Below the pieces are notes generated by a model. That model saw only the letters and a list, made by a program, of their open reading frames with translations. It had not been told where the DNA came from and made no database searches. This document shows positions 25,723 through 35,026 of a stretch of DNA of 64,000 bases, one piece after another (position 1 is the stretch's first letter; every line of letters begins with the position of its first letter). The DNA lies in assembly GCF_008642295.1 (NCBI RefSeq), contig NZ_CP029190.1:248001-312000 (forward strand), in the 5' to 3' direction. The translations under genes were made by a program, and so were the position numbers. Source of the DNA: Streptomyces venezuelae. GTDB taxonomy: Bacteria; Actinomycetota; Actinomycetes; Streptomycetales; Streptomycetaceae.

Positions 25723-26622
25723 TCATTCCTGGTTCGTGCGGATCGTGTGGCTTGTGTGGCTCGTGGGCATCAGGCGGGCGGCGGTTCCGCCCATCACGGC
25801 GCGGTACTCCTCGGGGCTCAGCGGATCGGCGCCGGGCGGCCAGAGGCTGCTGTCGCGGGCCAGGGCGGCCATCCGGGCCACGGAGTCGGTCATGGCGGCG
25901 AAGGGGTGGTCGGTGCCCCACAGCACGCGGTCGAGCACGCCCCGCGCGCGGGCGTGGGCCAGGGCCTCGGCGACCCGTTCGGGCGGCCGGTAGGAGCCGA
26001 AGATCGACAGGTCGGCGTACAAGCGGGGGTGGCGGGCGAGCAGTTCCACGCAGGGTCCGGTCCACGGTGTGCCCAGATGGGCCAGGATCAGTGTCAGGTC
26101 CGGGAAGTCCCGGGCCACCGGCTCCAGCAGCAGCGGGGAGAAGTAGCGGCCGTCGGCGTTCTTCGCCGGGGTGTAGCCGGTGTGGACCAGTACGGGGATG
26201 CCGAGCTCGGCCGCCGTCTCGTAGACCTCGTACCAACGGCGGTCGGCGGGTGACATCCGCAGGTAGCAGGGGGCGGTTTTCAGGCCGCGCAGTCCCAGTC
26301 CGGTGACGGCGTGGCGCAGCGCGGCGGCGGCGCCGGGGGTGCCCGCGTCCACGGAGGCGAAGCCGGTGAAGCGGCCCGGATGGCGGGCGCACAGGTCGGC
26401 CACGAACTCGTTCGGCACCGAGAACCCCTCGACGCGCCGTACGTCGAAGGCCAGCAGGAAGGCGTGGTCCACGCCGGCCGCGTCCATCTCGGCGAGCAGC
26501 GCGGCCTCGGGCGCGGACAGCGCCTCGGGGGGCCGGCCGGTGGTGGCCGTCATCTGCTCGGCGAAGGCGGCCGAGTAGTGCCGGTACAGCTCCCCGGCGT
26601 GGACATGGGAGTCGATGATCAT
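25723..26622 (-). CDS. amidohydrolase-2 family protein
   Basis: 299 residues, TIM-barrel metal enzyme. His6-x-His8 in IIDSHVHAG is the start of the metal site; LVHTGYTP, LILAHLGTP and LWGTDHPF supply the other expected His and Asp ligands. The family holds hydrolases and ACMSD-type decarboxylases. In the cluster it may hydrolyse an amide or lactone, or decarboxylate an intermediate. ATG 26622 gives the HxH motif at the normal position and an ATGA overlap with the glycosidase gene. The C-terminus is rich in His/Thr (SHTSHT). Confidence 0.85.
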   Translation of the reverse strand: MIIDSHVHAGELYRHYSAAFAEQMTATTGRPPEALSAPEAALLAEMDAAGVDHAFLLAFDVRRVEGFSVPNEFVADLCARHPGRFTGFASVDAGTPGAAAALRHAVTGLGLRGLKTAPCYLRMSPADRRWYEVYETAAELGIPVLVHTGYTPAKNADGRYFSPLLLEPVARDFPDLTLILAHLGTPWTGPCVELLARHPRLYADLSIFGSYRPPERVAEALAHARARGVLDRVLWGTDHPFAAMTDSVARMAALARDSSLWPPGADPLSPEEYRAVMGGTAARLMPTSHTSHTIRTNQE

Positions 26623-28550
26623 GCGGGGATGCCCTCCGGGTCGTGCGGGGCCGCGGCGGCAGGCGCCTGCGCGGCGGTCCGCCACCGCACCAGGTGCACC
26701 CCCTTCGCCTCCAGGGTGAGCCGCTCGGCCGTACCCGCCCGGCGCAGCACCGTCCGTACCGGCAGGGGGGCGTGGTTGATCACCACCCCGCAGCGTTCCG
26801 GCCCGCGTTCCAGCACGGTGGTCTCCACCCGGGGATCGTCGGCGCTGAGTGCGGGCCGGATGCCGTGTGCCTCGGCGATCGCGGCGTACAGCCGGTGCCA
26901 GGGGGCCTCCTCGAGGCGGTACGGGGCGCCGAGCCGCTCCTCCAGCGGCGCGTTCAGGTAGTACGCGGTGCCCCGGCCCCGCCGGTGCCGGGTCAGCGCG
27001 GGCGCGCCGCCCGGGTAGGCGGCCAGGACCTCGGCGCCGGCCGCGTCGATCACCGGGATGGGTCCGGGCGGCCATTCGACCGGGAGGTCGACGCCGGCCC
27101 AGCCGATCCGGTCCTGGTCGGCGCTGCGCCGGGTGAAGTCCTTGATCCGGATGCCGAACAGGTGCTCGTCGCCGGCGCCGCCCAGCAGGTCGCCGGTGGT
27201 GTACAGGAGGACACCGCCGGCCTCGACGTACCGTTCCAGGCGCCGCCGGTCGGCGAGAGACAGCTGCCGTACCGAGGGGCAGACCACCAGCGTGTGCCGG
27301 CCCGGTTCGGGGCCGGTGCGGCCCAGGAACTCGTGGGGCAGATGGGCCTGCTGGAGCAGCAGATCGGCCACGAACGCGGCGGTCTCCCCGGCCCCTGATG
27401 CGGCTTCGGGGCCGGCCAGGTAGCCGGACTCGGGGCCGGCCGTCCGCTCGGGCAGGAAGATCCCGACCTCGGCGGGCAGCGGCCGGAAGCCCGCGAGTTC
27501 GCCGGTGGTCACCCGGCGGGCGAAGGCCCGGTACTCGGCCATGGCGGGCTTCTGGCGGCCGGCCGCGTCCAGCAGTCCGACCAGGCGTTCGCCGGGCCGC
27601 AGCGCGTACGGCTTGCGCTCGGTGGTGAAGTCCTGCCAGCACCAGACGGCGGTGCCGACCGCCCCGGCGGCGAAGGCGCTGTGTGCGGCGGCGCGGAGAT
27701 AGCCGGCGGCGGTGGCCTCGTCACACCCGTAGCTGCCCATCTCGTCCACGTACACCGGGGCGTGGGCCCGTCCGCGGCGGACGAGGTGGGGCAGGTAGGA
27801 GGTGGCCTTGGGGGCGGAGACGGCCTCGATCCCGAACGGGGTCCACACCGGGAAGCCGTGCAGTCCGACCAGGTCGAGCGGTTCGGCGTGCTCGGGCCGG
27901 AAGGCGTGCCGTCCGAACACGGCGGAGCCCTCGTTGGCCTGGAGCACCAGGGTGCCCGGGTCCGCGGCGCGTACGGCGTTGGCGAGCAGCGCCCACCAGG
28001 CGCGGGCCCCGGCCGGGTCCACGGTGGCGGAGGCGGCCGGGTCGACGTGGATGACCTCGTCGCCGAGGTCGTACGCGAAGATGTTGGGCTCCGCATGCAG
28101 GGACGCGGCGATGTGGTGCACGAAGGCGCGCTGCCGCTCGGCCATGTCCGCGTCGTGCCACAGGTCGCGGCCCCGCCGCCAGGGCGGGTCGAAGAGCTGC
28201 CCGTTCATCCAGATGGTCAGCAGCGAGGGCAGGCAGAGCAGGCCGTGCCGGTGTGCGAGGCGGGCCAGTTCGCGCAGCCGCTCGGTCATCACCGGGTCGT
28301 ACCGGCCCTCCTCGGGCTCGAAGTCGGACCAGAAGACAAAGAACCGCACGGTGTTGAAGCCGAGGGCGGCCATGGCGCGGAAGTCGGCGTCGAGTGCCTG
28401 CGGGTCCCATTCCCGCCAGTAGTCGCAACCGGTGCGGGAGGGGTGGTAGTTGCAGCCCACGCTGAAGAAGGGCCGACCGTCGCGGTGCGGGACCCCGTCC
28501 ACGAGCCGGATGCGCCCCACGGCGGCAGCGTTCACCGGGCCGGCTGCCAT
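26619..28550 (-). CDS. intracellular glycoside hydrolase, GH42/GH5-like
   Basis: 643 residues with no signal peptide. The N-terminal TIM barrel (about 10-340) begins FFSVGCNYHPSR and GFNTVRFFVFWSDFEPEEG. Likely acid/base Glu165 (AYDLGDEVIH) and nucleophile Glu270 (VYVDEMGSYG) sit on strands 4 and 7 as in clan GH-A. A glutamine-amidotransferase-like domain (about 400-490; LVVCPSVRQLSLADRRRLERYV) and a small beta domain follow, as in GH42 enzymes. Inside an operon with sugar-building genes it may trim a sugar from a glycosylated, inactive precursor, or act in self-protection. It overlaps the aminotransferase gene by 19 bases. Confidence 0.8.
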   Translation of the reverse strand: MAAGPVNAAAVGRIRLVDGVPHRDGRPFFSVGCNYHPSRTGCDYWREWDPQALDADFRAMAALGFNTVRFFVFWSDFEPEEGRYDPVMTERLRELARLAHRHGLLCLPSLLTIWMNGQLFDPPWRRGRDLWHDADMAERQRAFVHHIAASLHAEPNIFAYDLGDEVIHVDPAASATVDPAGARAWWALLANAVRAADPGTLVLQANEGSAVFGRHAFRPEHAEPLDLVGLHGFPVWTPFGIEAVSAPKATSYLPHLVRRGRAHAPVYVDEMGSYGCDEATAAGYLRAAAHSAFAAGAVGTAVWCWQDFTTERKPYALRPGERLVGLLDAAGRQKPAMAEYRAFARRVTTGELAGFRPLPAEVGIFLPERTAGPESGYLAGPEAASGAGETAAFVADLLLQQAHLPHEFLGRTGPEPGRHTLVVCPSVRQLSLADRRRLERYVEAGGVLLYTTGDLLGGAGDEHLFGIRIKDFTRRSADQDRIGWAGVDLPVEWPPGPIPVIDAAGAEVLAAYPGGAPALTRHRRGRGTAYYLNAPLEERLGAPYRLEEAPWHRLYAAIAEAHGIRPALSADDPRVETTVLERGPERCGVVINHAPLPVRTVLRRAGTAERLTLEAKGVHLVRWRTAAQAPAAAAPHDPEGIPA

Positions 28551-29683
28551 GCGGAGCTCACCGCCTCGGCGACCTGTTCGACCTCCGTGGGGCCGATCCC
28601 GGTGTGCAGCGGCAGCGACAGCTGCCGGCGGGTGACGCTCTCGGTGACCGGCAGGCTGCCGGGGCCCAGTCCCAGGCGGGTCCGGTAGGCCGTGAACAGG
28701 TGGGTGGGCGGGTAGTGCACACCGGTCTGGATGCCGGCGGCGCGCAGCCGTTCCTGGAGCTGTTCGCGGTCCGTCCCCTCGGGCAGCACCACCGGGAACA
28801 GGTGGTGGGCGCTGTCCTCGACCCGGTGGCCGGCGAACGGCAGAGTGAGGCCGGGCAGGCCGGCCAGCGCACGCCGGTAGGCCCGTACCGCCTCCTGGCG
28901 CCGCTGCGCCGCGGCCGGCAGTGCGTCCAGCTGGACCCGGCCGATGGCGCAGGCGATCTCGGTGGGGCGGTAGTTCAGGCCGAGGGCGTCGACGTCGTAC
29001 AGGGAGGGGCCCCCGCGGTGGCGGTCCTGGGCGCCGACGGTCAGCGCGTGCGAGCGCAGTCGCCGGATCCGCTCGCGCACGGCGGGGTCGCGGGCCACGA
29101 CGGCACCGCCCTCGCCCATGGCGAGGTTCTTGGTGGCGAAGAAGCTGTAGCAGCCGATGTCGCCGACCGTGCCCAGGACGCCGTGCGGGGTGGGGGTGGC
29201 GGGGGCGTGGGCGCTGTCCTCGATCAGGGCGAGTCCGTGGCGCCGGGCCAGGGCGGCCAGGGCGGGCAGCTCGGCCGCGTACCCGCCGTAGTGCACGGCG
29301 ACCAGGGCCCGGGTGCGCGGGGTGATCCGGGCGGCCATGTCGGCCGGGTCCACGCACAGGTCGTGGTCCCCGCGGACCTCGGCGAAGACGGGGGTGGCAC
29401 CGCACAGGGAGACCACGGCGGCCGTGGAGACGAAGTTGAGCGAGGGCAGGATCACCTCGTCGCCCGGGCCGAGGCCCAGGGCGAGGACGGCCAGGTGCAG
29501 GGCGGCGGTCCCGTTGCTGACGGCGACGGCGTCGTCCACGCCGAGGGCGGCGGCGAAGCGCGCCTCGAAGTCCCGGGTGACGGGCCCGGCGGACAGCCAT
29601 CCCGAGGTCATGACCTCGGTCACGGCGGCGGTCTCGGCCGCGGTGAGCTCCGGCCGGTACAGGTTGATCTTCCAGTCGGTCAT
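28532..29683 (-). CDS. DegT/DnrJ/EryC1 family sugar aminotransferase
   Basis: 383 residues, PLP-dependent. Lys185 in FFATKNLAMGEGG is the cofactor lysine. VSNGTAALHLAVLALGLGPGDEVILP and IEDSAHA are family motifs. It converts a keto-sugar nucleotide to an amino sugar. GGAGG lies just upstream of ATG 29683, and the gene overlaps the nucleotidyltransferase by ATGA. With the nucleotidyltransferase, epimerase and sugar dehydrogenase it suggests an amino-sugar unit in the product. Confidence 0.9.
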   Translation of the reverse strand: MTDWKINLYRPELTAAETAAVTEVMTSGWLSAGPVTRDFEARFAAALGVDDAVAVSNGTAALHLAVLALGLGPGDEVILPSLNFVSTAAVVSLCGATPVFAEVRGDHDLCVDPADMAARITPRTRALVAVHYGGYAAELPALAALARRHGLALIEDSAHAPATPTPHGVLGTVGDIGCYSFFATKNLAMGEGGAVVARDPAVRERIRRLRSHALTVGAQDRHRGGPSLYDVDALGLNYRPTEIACAIGRVQLDALPAAAQRRQEAVRAYRRALAGLPGLTLPFAGHRVEDSAHHLFPVVLPEGTDREQLQERLRAAGIQTGVHYPPTHLFTAYRTRLGLGPGSLPVTESVTRRQLSLPLHTGIGPTEVEQVAEAVSSAWQPAR

Positions 29684-30465
29684 CCGCCCACCACCTCCTC
29701 CGCGCTGCCGGTACGGGCGTACGGTGCGCCGGGCGGCCCGGCGCGGCCCGGGCCGTGCGTGCGGCCGAGGTAGCGGGCGCGGTCGGCGCGGAACGCCGCG
29801 GTGGCCTCGGCCAGTTGCTCGGGGGTGCCGATGTCGTGCCAGGCGCCGTCGAAGACATGGCCCTCGATGCGCTCGCCCTGGCGGCGGGCGGTCTCCAGAA
29901 GGGTGGGCATGTCGTACCGGCCGCGGGGCGGCAGGTAGCGCAGCAGTGCGGGTTCCAGGACGTAGATGCCGCTGCTGACCAGGAATTCCATGCGGGGCTT
30001 CTCCCGGAAGTCGGTCACCCGCTCCTCCTCGTCGATGTGCACCACGCCGTGGGCGATGTCGAGGTGCTGTGGTGCGAGCGCGATGGTGGCGGTCGCCTGC
30101 GACTTCTTGTGCCGGGACCACAGCGCGGCGAAATCGAGGTCGGTGAGGACGTCCGCGTTCATCACGAGGGTGGAGTCCTCCGGCGGTGGCAGCAGCGCCA
30201 GTGGACCTGCGGTGCCCAGCGGTTCGCGCTCCAGCGAGAAGTCGAGTTCGAGGCCCGACCAGCGGTTGCCGCCGAAGCTGGCCTCGATCATGTGGGCGCG
30301 GTAGCCGAGCGAGAGCGTGACGTGGGTGAAGCCCGCACCGCTGAGCTGCCGCAGGATGAGGTGCAGGATCGGTGTCCCGTCGACCGTCATCAGCGGTTTC
30401 GGGATCTTGAGGGTGGCGGGGCGCAGCCGGCGGCCCTCTCCCCCGGCCAGGACGACGGCCCTCAT
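29680..30465 (-). CDS. sugar-1-phosphate nucleotidyltransferase
   Basis: 261 residues. MRAVVLAGGEGRRLRP is the nucleotide-binding loop and IPKPLM carries the conserved Lys23. LVMNADVLTDLDF holds the metal-binding Asp, and DIGTPEQL ends the domain. It activates a sugar phosphate as an NDP-sugar; the base and sugar are not decidable by eye (similar proteins use dTTP, UTP or GTP). A Gly/Pro-rich tail of about 25 residues follows. ATG 30465 overlaps the upstream glycosyltransferase stop (ATGA). Confidence 0.88.
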   Translation of the reverse strand: MRAVVLAGGEGRRLRPATLKIPKPLMTVDGTPILHLILRQLSGAGFTHVTLSLGYRAHMIEASFGGNRWSGLELDFSLEREPLGTAGPLALLPPPEDSTLVMNADVLTDLDFAALWSRHKKSQATATIALAPQHLDIAHGVVHIDEEERVTDFREKPRMEFLVSSGIYVLEPALLRYLPPRGRYDMPTLLETARRQGERIEGHVFDGAWHDIGTPEQLAEATAAFRADRARYLGRTHGPGRAGPPGAPYARTGSAEEVVGG

Positions 30466-31541
30466 CGCGCCCCCTCGGGGTGGGGACGGGCGGACACCAG
30501 GTCCGTGTAGACCGCGTGCACCCGGTCGGCGACCGCCTCCCAGGTCAGTTCGCGCCTCGCCCGGTCGTGTCCGCGGGCTCCCATCGCCGCCCGCTCCTCC
30601 GGGTCGGCCAGCAGCCGGCCGATGGCCTCGGCCACCGGCCCGGCGGCCGGGTCCGCGATCAGGCCGTCGACGCCGTGGGTGATGACCTCGGCGCTGCCGG
30701 TGAAGGAGGAGCCGATGACCGGTTTGCCGCAGCACCAGGCCTCCACGTAGACCAGCGGGAAGACATCGGCGGTGGAGGGCAGGCAGAACAGGTCGCAGGC
30801 CGCCAGCGCGCTGTGTTTGACGTCCTCGTCCACGAGGTCGAGTTCGGTGATCCGCGGATCGGCGTGGGCGGCGAACACCTCGTCGCAGTCGGCGTCCCAG
30901 CGGGGGCCGAGGAAGGCGAAGTGCGCGGTGGCATGCCGCTGCCAGACCTGGCGGGCCGCTTCCAGCAGGACGGTGTAGCCCTTGGAGCGCATCTTGCGGC
31001 CGAGGAAGAGGACCAGCGGGCCGGTGATGCCGTGCGCCCGGCGGAAGCCCTCGGGGTCGGCGGTGCCCGGCAGATGGGGTCCCTGTCCGATGAGGTGCAG
31101 TGCCCGGTCGGCGACGCCTTCGGCGCGCAGCATCGCCCGCTCGGCATCGGTGAGGACGAAGACGGCGTCCGCCTGCCGGCAGCCGTCGAGTACGGTCTGC
31201 CGGTCCGGCCACACCTCGGGCGCGGAGGCGGGCGTGACGGCGAAGGGGACGTCCCAGGCCCGGGCGAGGCGCAGCCCGGCCCGGATGTCCTCGGGATGGT
31301 AGGCGTCCACCGCGTGCACCAGGTCCGCCTGCCGGGCGGTGCCCTCGGCCCCGGCGGGGGGCAGGGGTTCCAGGCCGACCCCGGCGGCTGCCAGGAACCG
31401 GGCGGAGTCCTCGTCCACCTGCCCGCTCCAGACGCCCGTGTCGAGTCCGCGCCGGCGCATGGCGGCGGCGAGGTACTGCGTCATCAGTTCGGCCCCGGCG
31501 CGCGCCGGGAAGTAGCCGCGGTGCACGTACCGCACCCGCAT
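30462..31541 (-). CDS. glycosyltransferase family 4
   Basis: 359 residues, GT-B fold. The C-terminal domain has LVLFLGRKMRSKGYTVLLEA and the acidic nucleotide-sugar motif in PSTADVFPLVYVEAWCCGKP. The N-terminus starts MRVRYVHRGYFPARAGAE. It transfers a sugar from an NDP-sugar to the cluster product or a carrier. A GTG three codons upstream (31550) would overlap the epimerase stop by GTGA and is an alternative start. It probably uses the sugar made by its neighbours. Confidence 0.88.
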   Translation of the reverse strand: MRVRYVHRGYFPARAGAELMTQYLAAAMRRRGLDTGVWSGQVDEDSARFLAAAGVGLEPLPPAGAEGTARQADLVHAVDAYHPEDIRAGLRLARAWDVPFAVTPASAPEVWPDRQTVLDGCRQADAVFVLTDAERAMLRAEGVADRALHLIGQGPHLPGTADPEGFRRAHGITGPLVLFLGRKMRSKGYTVLLEAARQVWQRHATAHFAFLGPRWDADCDEVFAAHADPRITELDLVDEDVKHSALAACDLFCLPSTADVFPLVYVEAWCCGKPVIGSSFTGSAEVITHGVDGLIADPAAGPVAEAIGRLLADPEERAAMGARGHDRARRELTWEAVADRVHAVYTDLVSARPHPEGAR

Positions 31542-31546
31542 GCCGC

Positions 31547-32530
31547 TCACCGCCCCGTTTCGCGGGCCGCGATGTCCTGCGCGTACCAGGCGAAGGTGCG
31601 TCGCAGCCCCTCGTCCAGGTCCACTCCCGGCCGGTAGCCGGTGAGTTCGCGCAGCCGGGTGAGGTCCGGCAGGCGCCGGGCCGGGGACAGCGGGGGTGCG
31701 GGCCGGAGGTCGAGGGCGGGCCGGAGGCCGGCCGTGTCGAAGATCTTCCGGGCGAGGTCCGCGATGAGGATCTCCTCCCGGTCGTTGCCGACGTTGACCA
31801 GGAGCGCTTCCTTGCCGGGCAGGGCGGTCAGCGCGACGATGGCCTCCACGGCGTCGTCGACGTGACAGAAGGCGCGGGTCTGGTCGGCGCCGTAGACCGC
31901 GAAGGGGTCGGCCCCGCCGAGCAGGCGCTCGATGAACTGCGGGATGACGTGCTCGTATCCCATGCGGGGGCCGTAGATGTTGTGGAAGCGGACCATGCGC
32001 AGCGCGAAGCCGTGCGCATGGGCGTAGTGGCGGCACAGCTGCTCGCCGGCGATCTTGCTGAAGCCGTACGAGGAGCGGGCCACGCCCGGGTCGGGGACCA
32101 GGAGCGGGACGTCCTCGGAGGTGGGGACGGGGGCCACGCCTGCCTCGACGCTGCCGGCGTACGCCTCGCTGGAGGAGGCGAAGCAGAAGGTGGCGTCGGG
32201 GAGGGTGGTGAACCAGTCGAGGAGGTGGACGGTGGAGAGCAGGTTGGTGCGCAGGACGCGCTGCGGCTGCTCGTTGGAGTGGACGACGCCCACGACGGCG
32301 GCCAGGTGGTAGACCTCGGCGAAGTCGCCGGGCAGCAGCCCGGGGGGCACGGGGGTGGTCAGGTCGTGTTCCACCAGGGTGACCTGGCCGAGCAGGTCGG
32401 CCAGTCGCTGGTCGGACCGGCCCCGGCTGAAGTCGTCGAGGAGGGTGACCTCGCAGGTGGGGGCGAGCCGGGCGGCCAGGTGCAGGCCGATGAATCCCGC
32501 ACCGCCGGTTATCAGGATCTTCTTACGCAC
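31547..32530 (-). CDS. NAD-dependent sugar-nucleotide epimerase/dehydratase
   Basis: 327 residues, extended short-chain dehydrogenase. GGAGFIG (9-15) binds NAD; FASSSEAYAG and YGFSK give the Ser and Tyr-x3-Lys catalytic residues; RFHNIYGPRMG is the substrate motif. It may epimerise, dehydrate or decarboxylate an NDP-sugar. GTG start; it overlaps the sugar dehydrogenase stop by 8 bases. The pairing with a UDP-glucose-dehydrogenase-type enzyme suggests work on a uronic acid or its product. Confidence 0.88.
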   Translation of the reverse strand: MRKKILITGGAGFIGLHLAARLAPTCEVTLLDDFSRGRSDQRLADLLGQVTLVEHDLTTPVPPGLLPGDFAEVYHLAAVVGVVHSNEQPQRVLRTNLLSTVHLLDWFTTLPDATFCFASSSEAYAGSVEAGVAPVPTSEDVPLLVPDPGVARSSYGFSKIAGEQLCRHYAHAHGFALRMVRFHNIYGPRMGYEHVIPQFIERLLGGADPFAVYGADQTRAFCHVDDAVEAIVALTALPGKEALLVNVGNDREEILIADLARKIFDTAGLRPALDLRPAPPLSPARRLPDLTRLRELTGYRPGVDLDEGLRRTFAWYAQDIAARETGR

Positions 32531-33872
32531 TGCCGAGCCTCATTACGTTCGTCGTGGGCGGCAGGACCCGCCAGGTGTCGTACACCAGGGCCGGCGGGTG
32601 CATCCGCGCGATCAGGTCGTCCAGGTCTTCGGGGGTCAGTTCGCCGTAGGACGGGTGGTCGTTGAGGAGGAGCGCGGCGTGGGCGCCGGTGAAGCCGTCG
32701 GCCAGGGAGGCGGGACGCACTCCGAGGGCCTCGATACGGGCGGGCGGGACCACGAAGTCGTGGCCGACGATCTCCGCCACCCGGCCGCGCAGGAACTCCA
32801 GCAGCGGCTGGTACGGGGCGCCGCGCAGGTCGTCGGTCTCCGGGCGGCCCTTGTACGCGAACCCGGAGACCAGGATCGTGGCCCGGGCGGGGTCCTGGCC
32901 CTGCTCCTGCAGTGCGGCCAGGACGCGGGCGCCGACCCGGCGCGGCATGGACTCGTTGAGGGTGCGGGCGGCCCTGATCAGGTGCGGGGTGTGGCCGTGC
33001 GGAGCGAGCGAGTGCGCGAGCAGGTAGGGGTCCTTGGTGAGGCAACTGCCGCCGACGAAGCCGGGCTTGTTGATGTCGGGCCGGGGGTAGTCGAGGTTGG
33101 CGGACCGGATGATCTCCATGGCGTCGAGGCCGAGGGTCTCGGTGATCAGTGCGACCTCGTTGCCGAACCCGTAGATGAGGTCGGTGTGGGTGTTGCAGAC
33201 CAGCTTGACCAGTTCGGCGGCCTCCAGCGAGGAGACCGGGACGACCTGTCCGCTGACCGTGGCGAAGAATCCGGCGGCCAGTTTGGCGGCTTCGTCGGTC
33301 AGCCCGCCGACGATCTGCGGGAGGGAGAGGAGTTCGGCGAGTGCCCGGCCCTGGATGGTGCGTTCGGGGCAGAAGGCCAGCAGCGGCCGGGCGGTGCGGT
33401 GGCGGAGCAGGGGCAGCACCAGGCCGCGGGTGGTGCCGACCGGGACCGTACTGCGCACGATGACCAGGGTGTCCTCATCCGCGGCGGCGGCGACCGATTC
33501 GGCGGCCGACCGGAGGTGGCGCAGGTCGGGGGTGGTGCCGCCGGCCTCGATGGGGGTGCCGACGCAGATGATGGCGACGGGCGGGAGCGGGCCGCCGGCG
33601 AGGTCGGTGGTGACCGCGAACGTGCCGTTCCCGGCGCTCTCCTTGAGGAGGTCCTCGACTCCGGGTTCGGCCAGGCGCAGGCGGCCCCGGGCGAGGTCGG
33701 CGGCCACCTCGGGGTCGGTTTCGAGGCCCAGGACCCGTTTGCCGGTGGACAGCAGCGCGGCGGCGAGGGTGACGCCGACGTACCCGAGTCCGACGACGCA
33801 CACGTCGAAGTCGGCGGAGCCGGCGCGGTCGGTGGTGTCCGCCGCGTCTTCGTGTGACGTGGGTGATGACAT
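32523..33872 (-). CDS. nucleotide-sugar 6-dehydrogenase (UDP-Glc/UDP-ManNAc DH family)
   Basis: 449 residues. NAD site CVVGLGYVGVTLA (25-37); catalytic Cys277 in GFVGGSCLTKD; CPERTIQG (168-175) and LPQIVGG are as in UDP-N-acetylmannosamine dehydrogenases. It oxidises a hexose nucleotide twice to a uronic acid. About 20 extra acidic N-terminal residues precede the NAD fold. ATG 33872 has GGA upstream and lies 11 bases after the previous gene. Confidence 0.9.
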   Translation of the reverse strand: MSSPTSHEDAADTTDRAGSADFDVCVVGLGYVGVTLAAALLSTGKRVLGLETDPEVAADLARGRLRLAEPGVEDLLKESAGNGTFAVTTDLAGGPLPPVAIICVGTPIEAGGTTPDLRHLRSAAESVAAAADEDTLVIVRSTVPVGTTRGLVLPLLRHRTARPLLAFCPERTIQGRALAELLSLPQIVGGLTDEAAKLAAGFFATVSGQVVPVSSLEAAELVKLVCNTHTDLIYGFGNEVALITETLGLDAMEIIRSANLDYPRPDINKPGFVGGSCLTKDPYLLAHSLAPHGHTPHLIRAARTLNESMPRRVGARVLAALQEQGQDPARATILVSGFAYKGRPETDDLRGAPYQPLLEFLRGRVAEIVGHDFVVPPARIEALGVRPASLADGFTGAHAALLLNDHPSYGELTPEDLDDLIARMHPPALVYDTWRVLPPTTNVMRLGSA

Positions 33873-33883
33873 GGGATGTCCTT

Positions 33884-35026
33884 TCAGCACACGACCCAGT
33901 GGGTCTTCTCGGGCCTGCCGCCCAGCTGCCGCTTCTGGTCGTCGAGGCCCTTGACCTCGGAGCCGCCCGCGTCGACCTCTCGGATCCCCTGGTTCCACAT
34001 CTTTTTGAACACGGTCAGCCAGACGTACTGGGGTATCGCGGTGAAGCCGGTGGGGTCCTTGAAGATCCCGGTCAGCCGCTCCGGGAAGCGCATCGACATC
34101 GTGCAGTAGAGCGAGGCGCGGTGGTCTGCGGTGCGTTCGCCGGCGAAGAACATCACCGGCACCTCCTCCCCGCCCGTGACGGTGAGGCTGCCGAGGTACG
34201 CGAAGTAGTCGTGCTCGTTGAGCCCGCCGGGCCGCTGGGTGATCAGCGCCCGGTAGTCCTCGGGGGTGGAGCCGACGACCTCGCCCTGCTCGCGGCGGGC
34301 CGCGAAGTAGCCCTCGACGATGCCGCGGGCCTTGGCGGTCTCGGCGGTGCTGTGCCCGTAGGGCAGGACGTGGAAGCCGAGGTGGTCGTTGCGGGCGAGG
34401 AAGTTCTCGAAACGGCGGTGGGCGAGGCGGTTCTTGCTCTTGTACTTGCGGTTGGCCTCGCCCGGGAGGTTCCTGACCCGCAGCCCCCCGCCGGCCTCCG
34501 GCTCCAGGATCTCCTCCAGGTGGTAGACCCGGTTGGGGTGGGTCTCGTCCTCCTCGGGGGCGACCGGGTGCCAGGGGTCCTTGGAGACGGGCTCGAAGCC
34601 GGCGGCGAGGAACAGCGCGTGGTCGCTCGGCGAGAGGTGCCGTACGTAGACGGTGGTGCGGGCCAGGCCCGCCTCGCGCACCGCGGCGACGAAGGAGGTC
34701 ACCGCCGCGATCCGGTCGGGTCCCTTGGGCGCCACGATGTGCAGGTGTTTGGCGGGGCCGTCCTCCTTGCTGAAGTAGCCGACGCCGAAGAGGTTCTCCC
34801 CGTCGTGGAACACCAGCCCGTTGGGGTGGTGGGTGCTGGTGCCGCGGACGTTGTAGCCGTTGGTGTAGAGCATCAGCCCGAGATGCCCCATCGCGAACGA
34901 TCCGTCCTTGAACCGGGAGATGGTCTCGAAGGACTCCTCCACGGGCCGGAGCTTGTCCCCGAAGAGGGACTGCAGTCGGGCCTCGAACTCGTCGCGCTCG
35001 GTTGCCGGCGGATGCAAGGGACTCAC
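33884..35026 (-). CDS. GNAT-fold acyl/aminoacyl-transferase (DUF2156-like)
   Basis: 380 residues, no membrane span. Features resemble the phosphatidylglycerol-lysyltransferase (DUF2156) or FemAB-type GNAT domain: a central transferase-like segment (RRFENFLARNDHLGFHVLPYG) and a C-terminal GGSEVKGLDDQKRQLGG ending KTHWVVC. It may form an amide bond using an aminoacyl-tRNA or acyl-CoA donor. GTG 35026 is the likely start because it overlaps the creatininase stop (GTGA) with AGAGG upstream. The family assignment is by pattern only; substrates are unknown. Confidence 0.6.
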   Translation of the reverse strand: MSPLHPPATERDEFEARLQSLFGDKLRPVEESFETISRFKDGSFAMGHLGLMLYTNGYNVRGTSTHHPNGLVFHDGENLFGVGYFSKEDGPAKHLHIVAPKGPDRIAAVTSFVAAVREAGLARTTVYVRHLSPSDHALFLAAGFEPVSKDPWHPVAPEEDETHPNRVYHLEEILEPEAGGGLRVRNLPGEANRKYKSKNRLAHRRFENFLARNDHLGFHVLPYGHSTAETAKARGIVEGYFAARREQGEVVGSTPEDYRALITQRPGGLNEHDYFAYLGSLTVTGGEEVPVMFFAGERTADHRASLYCTMSMRFPERLTGIFKDPTGFTAIPQYVWLTVFKKMWNQGIREVDAGGSEVKGLDDQKRQLGGRPEKTHWVVC

